From contig CAJQOL010000064.1 of assembly GCA_905479925.1 (NCBI GenBank), forward strand, positions 1 through 37,357: 37,357 bases of DNA, read 5' to 3'. This DNA comes from an uncultured Kangiellaceae bacterium. GTDB taxonomy: Bacteria; Pseudomonadota; Gammaproteobacteria; Enterobacterales; Kangiellaceae. The notes under the pieces are model-generated. The model did no database searches and was not told where the DNA came from. It worked only from the letters and a program-made list of their open reading frames with translations. Shown piece after piece: positions 24,743-35,148 of the stretch. The position numbers and the translations under genes were made by a program. Numbering within the stretch: the first letter of the stretch is position 1; each line of letters opens with the position of its first letter.

Positions 24743-25054
24743 TTTCTCTCGTTTTTATTTAAACCATCAATTGCTAACGAATTCTAAGCTTGTGGCAACT
24801 TGTCTCTCACTTAGTCTTGAATTAAACCCAAAATCTTCCTATACAGCTAAACCTATAACCTATACACAGCGCTAATTAGCCAGTTAAAACGACGACCTTG
24901 GTCTATACTTTTCAATATAGGCGAGTGATTAATCCGATGATTTATTGATTGCTCAGTTGTAACCTTATAAATCAGCTAATTCTGCTAATGCATGCCGGTT
25001 ATCTCGGGCACCTTTTAGCTAGTAGAATAAGCCCATTTTATTCGAGAGGATTGA
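24743..25054. other. Leader region upstream of the propeller sensor gene
   Basis: No gene is seen in this 312-base stretch. It holds three direct CCTATA repeats (24838-24843, 24852-24857, 24859-24864), a further CTATAC (24903-24908) and an inverted TATAGG (24916-24921). A possible promoter near 24944-24974 pairs TTATTG with TATAAA. GAGAGGA four bases before the GTG start is the ribosome binding site. Confidence 0.45.
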
Positions 25055-28000
25055 GTGTCAGATTTTTGTTTTACCCGCTTAAAACTAGTGCTTTTTCTGC
25101 TAGTTAGCTTTTTTTGTGGCTTCACACAAGCTCAACGACTAAATGTTAATCAGATTGACCGGTCGGTTGATTTGCCTTCAAGGATGCTTACCCAAGTAGA
25201 GCACCTTTCTAGCGGGTATCTGTTATTTAGCAGCGACGCTGGAGCCTACTTATTTGATGGCTACCGGGCGATTCCACTGGTACCAGCTACCACTAAGCAT
25301 GCTAATGCCCTTAATTCACAAATTTATGACACTTTAGAAGACTCTAATGGCAATATATGGTTTGCTACCGCCGTGGGGCTCTATAATCTGAAAAGTGGCA
25401 CTAGCGAGCTAGTCGAATTTGCCCATGAACCAAATAATCCAAATAGCTTGGTAAATACACATGTGCGACGAATTCTAGAGGACAGCCAAGGCAATTTGTG
25501 GTTTGGCACACTAAATGGACTTTCGCGATATAACCCATCTAAACAGCGCTTTACTAACTATCGCCGCTACATGGGACAATCTTCTCAACAATCTCTCGGA
25601 CAAGCTTTTGTTTTGATGGAAGAGCCTAATTTTGGGATTTGGTATGGCACCAATGCCGGCCTGTTTTTGGTAAACCCCTCAACTAACCAGCTAGTTAAAC
25701 AGCTAGGCGTGCTCAAGGACAGCTATATTACATCCGGATTTATCAGCGATAAAAAAGAGCTTTGGTTCGGCATTGATCAAGGGGGTATTGTAAAAATCGA
25801 GCCAATATCTCGAAAGACCACTTCTATAAAAACGGGTAGCCGAGGACCAATAAAACTAAAGAATAATGATATCTGGGCACTTAAGCAGGACTCCAAGGGT
25901 TTCATTTGGATAGGCTACTGGAATAGCGGTGTTTCGGTTTACAACCCGCATCAGCAAACGACACATAGCATTGATTATCACGCATCAAATAAAAACGCGC
26001 TTCCTGGCGCTTCGATTACAAGTTTTACCCAAGATGATGCTGGATTAATCTGGATATCCAGTAATGATGGTGCTGTTTGGTTTGACCACGAAAGTCTAAA
26101 AATAGATTACTTCTCAGATAATTACTCAATAGACACGCCGGCCGACAAAGTGGAAATTGTATCGGTAATAGAGGATAACAACGGTGTGGTCTGGATGGGT
26201 ACCGAACAGGGGCTTATTAAGTGGAATACTCAGACCGGAGAGCATCATCAAACTAGGCATGATCCGGCGGATTCTGAAAGCATAAGCAAAGGTCATATAT
26301 GGAAAGTTTATCCGGTCGATGACCTACATTTGCTCCTAGCAACCGCGCGAGGTATCGATTTCTACAACAAAATCACTAACAAAGCGGTACACTTTGACCA
26401 TTTAACCACCCGTTCTGGCTCAGCCATAGAGAACCCTTTCTACGCAATTCTTCGTCGCGATGAAAATCAGTTTTATGTCTCCAGCAGCGCGTCGACAATT
26501 CATATACTCGACCCATTTAAAGGCACTGTTGAGTTACTATTTGATGCAATGGATAATCCACTGACCGAAGATGCAGAGTATTTTTCGGTGCTATTTAAAG
26601 ACAATCAAGGTCATTTATGGCTGGGTTCCACTTCGGGTTTATATCGGCTAAACGTCTCAGATAATTCGGTAATAGGTTTCAATGCTACGCAGTCTGAAAA
26701 TTCGTTAAGCGGCAATGTGATTTACGATATTATTCAAGATCAACAATCCCGTTTGTGGGTAGCGACTTCTAGTGGAGGTATTAATCTAATTGATACTGAA
26801 TCCGGTACCGTGAACTATCTCACTCAGTCCGACGGTTTACCATCCAATTCGATTTTGAATTTAGTAACTGATCAGCTAGGACAAATCTGGTTTACTAGCC
26901 GTAGTAAGGTAGGTGTAATCGACCCTCAAACCCTTGACGTTCAAACCTATCCAGCGCTGTCTTCTCAAGATCTTTTTTTCTCTGAAGGAGCAGCGACGAT
27001 TAACAGTCAAGGAAAGATTTTATTTGCTGGCCACGAGCTCATAAGGTTTAAGCCCAATGCAATTAAAACTAGCCAATTCCAACCAAACATAAAAATCTCA
27101 GCTATTAGCAAGATGCACCAACCGCTCGAAGATTTTAACCCGCTCAAAAATAGCCGCACGGTTGAGGTGTATCCCGAGGATAGCCTGCTCTCTTTCGAAT
27201 TTACGAGTTTAGATTATTCTGCTAATCGCAGTAGTCAATACCGATATCAATTATTAGGATTTGATAATGATTGGTTACTACCGGGTAAACAACACCGGGC
27301 AACCTATACCCATCTTCCCCATGGTAACTATAAATTTGTAGTTCAAGGGACAAATAGGGATGGACTTTGGAGTAACAATACTGCTCAAGTTGACCTTGTC
27401 GTCCACTCGACAGTTTGGCAAACTTGGTATGCCTACGTCAGCTATTCAGTACTGTTTTTATCAACCTTATTGATGCTATTTATCGCTCAACGAAATAGAC
27501 GAGCAAAAGAGCAAGCAAACCTTAAAGCAATACAACTTAGCGAGTCGAGACTTAAAAACGTTCTTTGGGGAAGCGGGGACGAGTTCTGGCGCTGGAATCT
27601 TAATACTAACCAAGTAACACGAACAACAAGCCATGCAATCGATGAGGAGACAAGTGAGCGGTCAGTCAGCTATGAGTCTTTAATGATAGACATTCATCCC
27701 GACGACCGAATAGTAATACAGGAAATGATTGATTGCCACCTACGAGGAGAACAAAGCTCCTATGAGGCGCAATTTAGGTTATACGATGAAAAGACCGAAA
27801 GCTGGCAGTGGCGAATGTCTCGAGGACGAATTGTCGAAAGAGATGAAAACGGTAAACCGTTGATATTGGCGGGAGCAACCAAAGATATTGACGAGCTAAA
27901 AAAGACAGAAAAACAACTGAGGTATTTAGCAAATTATGATCAGCTGACCAAGCTTCCTAATCGAGCTTTATTTAACGAACATCTAGGTCATGCCTTAAAA

Positions 28001-29206
28001 CTCGCGGAGCGTTTCCAAGAAAAGCTAGCGGTATTATTTTTTGATCTGAACGGCTTTAAAATGATAAACGATACGCTTGGACATGGCGTTGGCGATCAAC
28101 TATTACAAAATGTCTCTTCACGACTCAAGGATGCATTAAGGGACGTGGACAGCTTTGCTCGGTTAGGGGGTGACGAGTTTGGTTTATTAATAGAAAGGCC
28201 AAGCGATATTAACAGCATTAAGCCGTCAATAAATAGAATAATTGAAGAGCTTTCTGTTCCATTTGAACTTAACGGGCATAGCGTAGTGGTTTCGGTTAGC
28301 ATTGGTGTTGCGGTTTATCCTGAAGACGGAACCCGGGCTTCCAGCTTACTAAAGCATGCTGATATAGCAATGTATGAAGCCAAGAAAGTGGGAGCTAAAA
28401 ATTATTGTTTTTTCAAAAGAGAAATGAATGCAAACCTCATCAATCGTTTAGATATGGAAAAACAAATAGAAAATGCTTTGGCCAATAATGAACTTGAAAC
28501 CTATTACCAGCCTAGAGTGTCAGTTAACAATAACCAACTAGTCGGATATGAAGCTCTGGTTAGATGGCGTCATCCCGAGCGAGGGTTAGTATCGCCGGCC
28601 GAGTTTATTCCGGTAGCGGAAGAAACAGGACAAATATTAGATATTGGCTTTTGGGTTTTAAATGATGCTTGTCGACAAATGGCAAGATGGCGATCAAATG
28701 GCTGGGAAATTTGTGTTTCAATCAATATAGCCGCGTTACAGTTTCAAAAATCCGATCTGGTTTCAAACGTTCGAAAGGCGATTGAATATTCCGGCTTGGA
28801 TCCAAGCGCACTTGAATTGGAAATAACTGAAGGAACTTTGATCAACAATATCGAACATACCAGAGAAGTTATTTTGAAATTAAAAAACATTGGTGTTCGA
28901 ATTGCTTTGGATGATTTTGGAACGGGTTATTCATCTCTTGCCTATTTGCAGCAATTACCTATAGATGTACTAAAAATTGACCGCTCCTTTGTTAATCAAA
29001 TATTGCATTCAAAGAAGTCAGCAAAATTATCAAAAGCAATCATTAATATGGCTCACAGCTTAGAGTTAGAAGTTGTTGCAGAAGGTATCGAAGAACAAGC
29101 TCAATTGGACTTTCTGAAAGAGACCGGCTGCGAAGAATATCAAGGATACTTATTTGGCAAGCCTCAGCCCGTTGAAGAAATTGAAAAGAATAGACTTGTA
29201 GAATGA
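25055..29206 (+). CDS. Two-component-regulator propeller, Y_Y_Y, PAS, GGDEF, EAL sensor protein
   Basis: Large c-di-GMP signalling receptor of 1383 aa. A signal peptide (1-26, LVLFLLVSFFCGFTQA) exports a periplasmic sensor made of repeated 'D-x-x-G-x-x-W-x-G/A-T' blades (about 45-670; for example SNGNIWFAT, SQGNLWFGT, NNGVVWMGT, NQGHLWLGS, QQSRLWVAT). A Y_Y_Y immunoglobulin-like domain follows (about 705-782). One membrane helix sits at about 790-810. In the cytoplasm are a PAS/PAC domain (about 832-945), GGDEF (about 955-1115; motif RLGGDEF near 1037, I-site RDVD) and EAL (about 1130-1375; EALVRW near 1166, NIAALQF, ELEITEG, DDFGTGYSSL, KIDRSF, AEGIEE, QGYLFGKP). Both catalytic motifs are intact. 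The start is GTG. Such propellers in other bacteria often sense glycans; the ligand here is unknown. Confidence 0.94.
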   Translation: MSDFCFTRLKLVLFLLVSFFCGFTQAQRLNVNQIDRSVDLPSRMLTQVEHLSSGYLLFSSDAGAYLFDGYRAIPLVPATTKHANALNSQIYDTLEDSNGNIWFATAVGLYNLKSGTSELVEFAHEPNNPNSLVNTHVRRILEDSQGNLWFGTLNGLSRYNPSKQRFTNYRRYMGQSSQQSLGQAFVLMEEPNFGIWYGTNAGLFLVNPSTNQLVKQLGVLKDSYITSGFISDKKELWFGIDQGGIVKIEPISRKTTSIKTGSRGPIKLKNNDIWALKQDSKGFIWIGYWNSGVSVYNPHQQTTHSIDYHASNKNALPGASITSFTQDDAGLIWISSNDGAVWFDHESLKIDYFSDNYSIDTPADKVEIVSVIEDNNGVVWMGTEQGLIKWNTQTGEHHQTRHDPADSESISKGHIWKVYPVDDLHLLLATARGIDFYNKITNKAVHFDHLTTRSGSAIENPFYAILRRDENQFYVSSSASTIHILDPFKGTVELLFDAMDNPLTEDAEYFSVLFKDNQGHLWLGSTSGLYRLNVSDNSVIGFNATQSENSLSGNVIYDIIQDQQSRLWVATSSGGINLIDTESGTVNYLTQSDGLPSNSILNLVTDQLGQIWFTSRSKVGVIDPQTLDVQTYPALSSQDLFFSEGAATINSQGKILFAGHELIRFKPNAIKTSQFQPNIKISAISKMHQPLEDFNPLKNSRTVEVYPEDSLLSFEFTSLDYSANRSSQYRYQLLGFDNDWLLPGKQHRATYTHLPHGNYKFVVQGTNRDGLWSNNTAQVDLVVHSTVWQTWYAYVSYSVLFLSTLLMLFIAQRNRRAKEQANLKAIQLSESRLKNVLWGSGDEFWRWNLNTNQVTRTTSHAIDEETSERSVSYESLMIDIHPDDRIVIQEMIDCHLRGEQSSYEAQFRLYDEKTESWQWRMSRGRIVERDENGKPLILAGATKDIDELKKTEKQLRYLANYDQLTKLPNRALFNEHLGHALKLAERFQEKLAVLFFDLNGFKMINDTLGHGVGDQLLQNVSSRLKDALRDVDSFARLGGDEFGLLIERPSDINSIKPSINRIIEELSVPFELNGHSVVVSVSIGVAVYPEDGTRASSLLKHADIAMYEAKKVGAKNYCFFKREMNANLINRLDMEKQIENALANNELETYYQPRVSVNNNQLVGYEALVRWRHPERGLVSPAEFIPVAEETGQILDIGFWVLNDACRQMARWRSNGWEICVSINIAALQFQKSDLVSNVRKAIEYSGLDPSALELEITEGTLINNIEHTREVILKLKNIGVRIALDDFGTGYSSLAYLQQLPIDVLKIDRSFVNQILHSKKSAKLSKAIINMAHSLELEVVAEGIEEQAQLDFLKETGCEEYQGYLFGKPQPVEEIEKNRLVE

Positions 29207-29263
29207 ACCGATACAGCTTTCAGAATGTTTCTCAGTTGTTTTCCTTAAACATACCCCTACAAA

Positions 29264-29500
29264 CTATTCGTCAACCATTGTTATCGCAATTCTTTCTTCT
29301 TCTCGTTGTTGCTCTTCCATACGCTTAATGAGCTCCTTTCGTTTATCACATGGCTCGTCACAATCGCACACTTTCTCAAGTCCGAGATCCGATATACCTC
29401 CGCAACTGCCTTTAATTTGTTTTTGTTGAAAAATATAACCGACAGCCATAATGACTACAACTATAAGCATAATAATAAAAGCGAGAATGAAATTTTCCAT
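29264..29500 (-). CDS. nqrM: Na+-NQR maturation protein NqrM
   Basis: Small membrane protein (78 aa) needed to assemble the membrane-embedded iron centre of the Nqr complex, held by NqrD and NqrE. One N-terminal helix (about 4-24, LAFIIMLIVVVIMAVGYIF) is followed by four conserved Cys (C33, C45, C47, C51; SCGG...CDCDEPCDKR) that probably bind iron. The C-terminus is a charged E/R helix. It is 28 bases after apbE on the same strand, the usual apbE-nqrM tail of nqr loci. Confidence 0.94.
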   Translation of the reverse strand: MENFILAFIIMLIVVVIMAVGYIFQQKQIKGSCGGISDLGLEKVCDCDEPCDKRKELIKRMEEQQREEERIAITMVDE

Positions 29501-29528
29501 GATACTTGTCTCTTATTTCAGCCACCAG

Positions 29529-30542
29529 CTAATTGCTGGCGCTATTAATAATATGTGATTTGAAAACACTAGAATGATGATAGCTATATCCATCTTCGGT
29601 TTTAATCATCAGGTAAATTGGTAATTGATTTGCCTCTGCAAAACCTAAAGATCGATCTGCGCCCATCACCATAAAGGCGGTGGCATAGGCATCTGCTACC
29701 ATGGTTTCGGGGTGCAGCACCGTTACAGAAACTAAGCTATGTTTAATTGGTTTACCGGTTGTTGGATCAATCGTGTGCGAAAATCGCTCCCCATCCTTTT
29801 CAAAGTAATTTCTGTAGTCCCCCGATGTTGCAACTCCCAACCCCCTTGGTGCGAATACTTGTTGGATTTGTCTTTCTTGGGTGGGTGCTTCAATAGCTAA
29901 TCGCCATTCTCTCAGTTTAGGACTTAATCCATTGGATGCAGTTTCTCCGCCAATCTCAACCAAGTAGTCTTTTATCCCCTTCTCTTCTAGCAATTTCGCC
30001 AAATAATCAACACCAAATCCTTTTGCGATAGCGGAGAGGTTTATTGAAATTTCTCCATCAAGTTTTTTAACACACCCTTGACCAAGAGCAATTTTTTCAA
30101 AACCTATTTTTTTCAGTAATAGTTCTATCGTCTTATCGGAAGGAACTAAGTCATTAGTTTCTTTTTTATCAAATCCCCATTCAGCGATCAATGGACTAAC
30201 CGTTGTATCAAACTTTCCATTCGTTTGCCGGCTAATACGCTGAGCACTTTCTATTACATAGAGCGTTTCCTTAGATAATGGTTGGCATGCAATGGAATTG
30301 GTTTGATTAAATATCGACAACTCAGAATCATCAATATAGGTTGACATTAACTGATTAACTTTCTTTAGAGCTAGGTCTATTTCGACATGTATTTCATTTA
30401 TCTGAGAGGTTTTTACTTTAAGGGTAACTTGGTAAGTTGTTCCCATGGTTAATCCGTTGAGTCGCTGATAACTAACGGAGTCCTTCTGGTCACAACCGAC
30501 AACGGCAATACTAAGCACTAGCACGGCAATAAGCTTTGCCAT
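29529..30542 (-). CDS. apbE: FAD:protein FMN transferase ApbE (lipoprotein)
   Basis: Periplasm-facing flavin transferase that uses FAD to attach FMN covalently through phosphoester bonds to threonines of NqrB and NqrC. The signal is lipoprotein-type: MAKLIAVLVLSIAVVGC, lipobox VVGC. Core motifs are NGLTMGTTYQVT, the long substrate region with KFDTTVSPLIAEWGF, AIAKGFGVDYLAKLL, YLVEIGGE, the ATSGDYRNYF and SHTIDPTTGKPI blocks, and ADAYATAFMVMG near the C-terminus, which carries the Mg-binding Asp. The frame extends to a TTG at 30599, but GGAG seven bases before the ATG at 30542 and the clean lipoprotein signal make that the start (about 337 aa). A terminator separates it from nqrF. Confidence 0.94.
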   Translation of the reverse strand: MAKLIAVLVLSIAVVGCDQKDSVSYQRLNGLTMGTTYQVTLKVKTSQINEIHVEIDLALKKVNQLMSTYIDDSELSIFNQTNSIACQPLSKETLYVIESAQRISRQTNGKFDTTVSPLIAEWGFDKKETNDLVPSDKTIELLLKKIGFEKIALGQGCVKKLDGEISINLSAIAKGFGVDYLAKLLEEKGIKDYLVEIGGETASNGLSPKLREWRLAIEAPTQERQIQQVFAPRGLGVATSGDYRNYFEKDGERFSHTIDPTTGKPIKHSLVSVTVLHPETMVADAYATAFMVMGADRSLGFAEANQLPIYLMIKTEDGYSYHHSSVFKSHIINSASN

Positions 30543-30637
30543 ATTTTTGCTCCATTTATTACTTTTTGATTCTTTCATGGTTAGTCGACTGGCACCCAAA
30601 TTAAGTATTCGCAGCTCTATTTTTGATATTTACAATT

Positions 30638-30663
30638 AAAAAAGGACAGAATATCTGCCCTTT
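30638..30663 (-). terminator. Terminator between nqrF and apbE
   Basis: On the minus strand GGGCAGA/TCTGTCC (30654-30660 with 30644-30650) is a 7-bp stem with one G-U wobble and a 3-base loop, extended by AAA/TTT and ending in a T-run (30643-30638). The wobble becomes an A-C mismatch on the plus strand. It lies 26 bases after the nqrF stop and should end or attenuate nqrABCDEF transcription. Confidence 0.8.
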
Positions 30664-30688
30664 CTTTTACTGCTTTTGAATCTCAGCG

Positions 30689-31918
30689 TTAACCACCAAA
30701 ATCGTCTAAGAAAATATTATCTCTTTCTACTCCAAGATCCTCAAGCATCTTGATAACCGCTGCATTCATCATCGGCGGTCCACACATATAATATTCGCAG
30801 TCTTCCGGTGCTTCATGATTTTTCAAATATTCATCGTGTAGAACATTATGGATAAAACCGGCATAACCGTCCCAGTTATCTTCTGGCATAGGATCGGATA
30901 AAGCCACATGCCAATCAAAGTTATCATTCTCTTTAGCTAATTGGTCATACTCGTCGGTATAAAACATTTCTCGCTTACTTCGAGCGCCGTACCAAAAAGT
31001 AATCTTTCGGTCGGTCTTTAATCGTTTAAGTTGATCAAAAATGTGTGAACGCATGGGAGCCATACCAGCACCACCACCGATAAAGACCATTTCGCTTCTA
31101 GTTTCTTTTGCAAAAAACTCTCCGTATGGTCCAGAAATAGTCACCTTGTCGCCGGGCTTTAAATTAAAGATATAAGAAGACATTTTTCCCGCAGGCAAGC
31201 TCATATTACGCGGCGGTGGCGAAGCAATTCTAACATTCAGCATAATAATACCTTCCTCGCCTGGGTAATTTGCCATTGAGTAGGCACGAGTAACTGTTTC
31301 TTTTACTTCAGACTCAACGTCCCATATCTTAAAGTGATCCCAATCTGGATGATACTCTGGGTCAACATCAAATTCCCGGTAGCTAAGTTTGTGAGGAGGA
31401 CATTCAATTTGAATGTAACCACCGGCACGGAAAGGAACGCTTTCTCCTTCCGGTAATTTTAGCTTGAGCTCCTTAATAAAAGTGGCTTGATTGTCGTTAG
31501 AGATAACTTCACATTCCCACTTTTGAACACCAAACACCTCATCAGGTAGTTCAATTTCCATATCTTGTTTAACATTAACCTGGCAAGACAATCGATAGCC
31601 TTCTCGCGCTTCTCGTTTATTGATATGGCCCTCTTCGGTTGGTAGCAAAGAGCCACCACCAGAACTTATTTTACATAAGCATTGACCACAAGTTCCACCA
31701 CCGCCACAGGCAGAGGGAACAAAGACGCCGACATCCGCTAGCGCACCGAGTAATTTTCCGCCGGCATTCGTGTCAATAGTTTTACTGTCATCACCATTAA
31801 CACCAATACGAACCGCACCGCTGCTAACTAAATTAGCTTTGGCAAATAGAATGATTAATACCAAAGCCACAATCACTAAGGTAAACATTGATACGCCAAC
31901 AATAATTGTTTCAAACAT
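30689..31918 (-). CDS. nqrF: Na+-NQR subunit F (NADH dehydrogenase input module)
   Basis: Entry point of electrons: oxidises NADH with FAD and passes electrons through a [2Fe-2S] cluster. The 409 aa are typical. An N-terminal membrane anchor (about 3-26) is followed by a plant-type ferredoxin domain with C71, C77, C80 and C112 ([10 protein letters not shown]...LSC). The FAD domain has RAYSMANYP. The NADH domain has [17 protein letters not shown] and [11 protein letters not shown], and the C-terminus ends FLDDFGG as in other NqrF. It begins 18 bases after nqrE. Confidence 0.97.
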   Translation of the reverse strand: MFETIIVGVSMFTLVIVALVLIILFAKANLVSSGAVRIGVNGDDSKTIDTNAGGKLLGALADVGVFVPSACGGGGTCGQCLCKISSGGGSLLPTEEGHINKREAREGYRLSCQVNVKQDMEIELPDEVFGVQKWECEVISNDNQATFIKELKLKLPEGESVPFRAGGYIQIECPPHKLSYREFDVDPEYHPDWDHFKIWDVESEVKETVTRAYSMANYPGEEGIIMLNVRIASPPPRNMSLPAGKMSSYIFNLKPGDKVTISGPYGEFFAKETRSEMVFIGGGAGMAPMRSHIFDQLKRLKTDRKITFWYGARSKREMFYTDEYDQLAKENDNFDWHVALSDPMPEDNWDGYAGFIHNVLHDEYLKNHEAPEDCEYYMCGPPMMNAAVIKMLEDLGVERDNIFLDDFGG

Positions 31919-31936
31919 GAACTCTAATCCTTTCTA

Positions 31937-32545
31937 TTAAAGTTGTACGCCGGAGAACGACATAAACGCTAATGCCATCAAGCCAACCGTAATAAAAGTA
32001 ATGCCTAAGCCTCTAAGGCCATCAGGTACGTCGCTGTATTTCATTTTTTCTCTGATACCTGCTAACGCAACTAGCGCTAGCGCCCAACCAAAGCCACTAC
32101 CGACCCCGTAAACCACTGATTCGGTTAGATCGTACTCTCGCTGAATCATAAATAAACTGCCACCTAAGATAGCGCAGTTAACTGTGATTAAGGGCAAGAA
32201 AATACCCAGTGCTTGATACAGAGCAGGGAAGAATTTATCTAGGGTCATTTCCAAAATCTGAACTAAAGCGGCAATAACGCCGATGTAGACGATTAAGCCA
32301 AGAAAACTGAGATCAGTATTTGGTAAACCAGCCCAAGCTAATGCACCCTCTTTGAGCAAGTAAGTAGACAAAATATTGTTTACAGGAACCGTGATTGTTT
32401 GAACAACTATCACAGCTACCCCCAGACCAATTGCCGTTTGTACTTTCTTTGAAACAGCTAAAAAAGTACACATACCCAAGAAGGCCGATAACGCCATGTT
32501 CTCTACGAAAACAGAGCGAATAAATAAACTAATATAATGTTCCAC
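31937..32545 (-). CDS. nqrE: Na+-NQR subunit E
   Basis: Integral membrane subunit (202 aa, six helices) that with NqrD forms the Na+ and electron path. C26 (FLGMCTFLA) and C124 (TVNCAILGG) are the conserved cysteines that, with the NqrD pair, hold the intramembrane iron centre. The family signature [16 protein letters not shown] is present. Its start codon overlaps the nqrD stop (TAATG), indicating translational coupling. Confidence 0.97.
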   Translation of the reverse strand: MEHYISLFIRSVFVENMALSAFLGMCTFLAVSKKVQTAIGLGVAVIVVQTITVPVNNILSTYLLKEGALAWAGLPNTDLSFLGLIVYIGVIAALVQILEMTLDKFFPALYQALGIFLPLITVNCAILGGSLFMIQREYDLTESVVYGVGSGFGWALALVALAGIREKMKYSDVPDGLRGLGITFITVGLMALAFMSFSGVQL

Positions 32546-33180
32546 TAGTTAGATTCCTCTACTTGCTCTGGTTTCCATGCACGAATTGCCCAGATTAAAA
32601 AGCCAATTATGAAAAATGCACTGGGTGGAAGCAGAAATAAACCGTTGGTTTGATACCAACCACCATCTTTTATTGGTGTTAAAAGGGTGTAACCCAAAAC
32701 ACTTCCGGAGCCAAACAACTCTCTGATGACAGCCACTGCTATAAGGATTACTGAGTAGCCTAATCCATTACCAACACCATCAAAGAAGCTCATTATCGGC
32801 CCATTTTTCATTGCGTAAGCTTCAGCACGGCCCATAACGATACAGTTTGTAATTATCAGTCCAACAAACACCGACATTTGTTTTGCCGTTTCAAATGCGT
32901 AAGCTTTCAGTAGCTGGTCAACAACAATTACTAAGGAAGCAATAATCGTCATTTGCACAATGATTCGAATGCTTGAAGGAATTTGATTTCTAATTGTGCT
33001 GATAACCAAGTTTGAACAGGCGGTTACTGCAGTTAGAGCTAGACACATTACTAACGCAGTTTCTAATTTACTTGTAACCGCAAGTGCGCTACAGACCCCG
33101 AGGACTTGCAGAGCTATAGGGTTATTATCCCAAATCGGTTTGACTAGGACCTGTTTGATTGCTTTCGCTTCAATCGCCAT
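32545..33180 (-). CDS. nqrD: Na+-NQR subunit D
   Basis: Integral membrane subunit (211 aa), paralogous to NqrE with inverted topology. C30 ([12 protein letters not shown]) and C113 ([13 protein letters not shown]) are the conserved iron-centre cysteines. The family motif [13 protein letters not shown] is present. Both its start (overlapping the nqrC stop) and its stop (overlapping the nqrE start) show TAATG coupling. Confidence 0.97.
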   Translation of the reverse strand: MAIEAKAIKQVLVKPIWDNNPIALQVLGVCSALAVTSKLETALVMCLALTAVTACSNLVISTIRNQIPSSIRIIVQMTIIASLVIVVDQLLKAYAFETAKQMSVFVGLIITNCIVMGRAEAYAMKNGPIMSFFDGVGNGLGYSVILIAVAVIRELFGSGSVLGYTLLTPIKDGGWYQTNGLFLLPPSAFFIIGFLIWAIRAWKPEQVEESN

Positions 33181-33947
33181 TATGCTTCTCCTTTCTTAAC
33201 ATCGAGCTTTGAAAGGAATTTACCGAAAGCTTGATCACTTAACCAATAGTCCAACATATTTTGTATGCCTCGAGTTGTCATGGACGCGCCAGAAAGCGCG
33301 TCCACTTCATAGTCGTTTTGAGGAATGCTTTTAACTAACTTTAAGGCTGGTTCACCTCGGTCATTAAGTGCCTTTTTGCCATTCCAAAGTGCTAGCCAGT
33401 TGCGGTTTTCAACTTCCCCCCCCAGTCCAGGAGTTTCACCTTGTTCGTAAAATTTTAATCCGACTATAGTCTGTTTATCAGATTCAAGAGCAATGAAGCC
33501 ATATAGTGTTGAGTAAAGTCCTTTACCGTGAACAGGTAGTATAATTTTTTCGACTCGCGATTTTTCTTTTACTAAGTAAACCGCGACAACTTTTGAACGA
33601 CGTCCAATCCGTGCTAAGTCATTTTCAATAGCAACACTCATTTCTGGGTCTTTTGCAGCTTGTCGTTGATCATAGGACTGGGGTTTTGCCATTTCGACAA
33701 ATTGCCCAGTGGATAGATCAACAAATTTTTGCTCAATATTAGCAAAAGCCGATTCGATATCAGTATTTTCGTTGAGCAAATTGGCAGCAACCAAAACATT
33801 CTTTTTCTTATCCAAGAGTGCATTATTGATTTGTTGATCTTTCAACATCACCGCAATGCTCGAAACAAGCACTGAGCAGACCAAGCAAAGTGCAACTGCT
33901 ACGATTATCGTTCGCACAAAAGATTCTTTATTAGGATTAGCTGACAT
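33180..33947 (-). CDS. nqrC: Na+-NQR subunit C (covalent FMN)
   Basis: Single-helix subunit with a large periplasmic FMN-binding domain. The transmembrane helix is at about 10-35 ([23 protein letters not shown]). The flavinylation motif SGASMT has its Thr at residue 224 in this numbering, essentially the position in Vibrio NqrC; ApbE attaches FMN there. The frame opens further upstream to 33986, but ATG at 33947 is preceded by AGGAGGG at nine bases and gives 255 aa, the usual length, so that start is chosen. It overlaps the nqrB end by 11 bases. Confidence 0.96.
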   Translation of the reverse strand: MSANPNKESFVRTIIVAVALCLVCSVLVSSIAVMLKDQQINNALLDKKKNVLVAANLLNENTDIESAFANIEQKFVDLSTGQFVEMAKPQSYDQRQAAKDPEMSVAIENDLARIGRRSKVVAVYLVKEKSRVEKIILPVHGKGLYSTLYGFIALESDKQTIVGLKFYEQGETPGLGGEVENRNWLALWNGKKALNDRGEPALKLVKSIPQNDYEVDALSGASMTTRGIQNMLDYWLSDQAFGKFLSKLDVKKGEA

Positions 33948-35148
33948 AACGCTTAGCCCTCCTTTTAATATTTGACTGAACCACAAAGTGATCGATCAGC
34001 GGTGCAAATAGGTTAGCAAACAAAATAGCGAGCATCATACCTTCTGGGTAAGCTGGATTAACGACTCGAATCATGACACACATAAAACCAATCAAAAATC
34101 CAAAGTACCATTTGCCTTTATTAGTCAGTGATGCTGAAACAGGGTCAGTTGCCATAAACACCATTCCGAACGCAAAGCCGCCGGTCACCAAGTGCCAGTG
34201 CCAAGGCATCTCAAACATTGGATTACTGTCGCTGCCAACCCAGTTTAAAAGGAATGACGTTGCGACCATACCAGCAAAAACCGCCAGGATAATTCGAATC
34301 GAGGCAATACGCAGATACGCTAATAATAATCCGCCAATCAAAATCATTAAGGTTGAGACTTCACCGATTGAGCCAGGAATAAACCCATAAAAGGCATCCC
34401 ACCAGTTTTGATTAAAACCATAATCAATTGAACCAACCGTTGCGGCTGCGCTAACTGCTAGGGGCGTCGCTCCGGAATAACCGTCGACTACATTCCATAC
34501 TTCACCAGACATATCCGTTGGATAAGCAAAGAATAAGAAGGCACGACCCGCCAAAGCTGGGTTAAGAAAATTCTTGCCGGTTCCACCAAAGACTTCTTTG
34601 GCAACAACCACACCGAACGATATGCCGAGGGCAACCTGCCAAAGCGGGATATCCGGTGGAAGAATAAGGGCAAACAGAATAGAGGTAACAAAAAAGCCTT
34701 CGTTAATTTCATGTCCACGAACCGAAGCAAACAAAACTTCCCAGAATCCACCAATAATAAACGCGGTAGCGTAAATTGGCACAAAATAAAGCGCTCCAAT
34801 AAACATAGAACTAAGCACATCTTTCGAATATTCAGCGCCAAAAAGGCTCATCATCCATCCGCGCCAGCCGTCAAGAGCTGTAACACCGGTTGTGCCCATA
34901 GCGTCAACGGCTTGATAACCAACGTTATACATCCCCCAAAACATCGCCGGGAAGGTACAAGCCCAAACAAAAATCATAATACGCTTAAGGTCTATGCTGT
35001 CTCTTACATGAGAAGCTGTTCTGGTTACATGACCAGGCGTATAAAGTATTGTGGTAGTTGCCTCGTAAAGCGCATACCATTTTTCATACTTACCACCTTT
35101 CTCAAAATGTGGTTCAAGGTGATCAATATATTCGCGTAAACTTTTCAT
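33937..35148 (-). CDS. nqrB: Na+-NQR subunit B (covalent FMN, quinone site)
   Basis: Core membrane subunit (403 aa, about ten helices) that carries one covalent FMN, a riboflavin and the ubiquinone site, and takes part in Na+ translocation. The FMN site is the Thr of [10 protein letters not shown] (T228; SGAT motif). [20 protein letters not shown] and [20 protein letters not shown] are family blocks. The cytoplasmic N-terminus ([17 protein letters not shown]) is typical. Its start overlaps the nqrA stop (TAATG). Confidence 0.97.
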   Translation of the reverse strand: MKSLREYIDHLEPHFEKGGKYEKWYALYEATTTILYTPGHVTRTASHVRDSIDLKRIMIFVWACTFPAMFWGMYNVGYQAVDAMGTTGVTALDGWRGWMMSLFGAEYSKDVLSSMFIGALYFVPIYATAFIIGGFWEVLFASVRGHEINEGFFVTSILFALILPPDIPLWQVALGISFGVVVAKEVFGGTGKNFLNPALAGRAFLFFAYPTDMSGEVWNVVDGYSGATPLAVSAAATVGSIDYGFNQNWWDAFYGFIPGSIGEVSTLMILIGGLLLAYLRIASIRIILAVFAGMVATSFLLNWVGSDSNPMFEMPWHWHLVTGGFAFGMVFMATDPVSASLTNKGKWYFGFLIGFMCVMIRVVNPAYPEGMMLAILFANLFAPLIDHFVVQSNIKRRAKRYVS

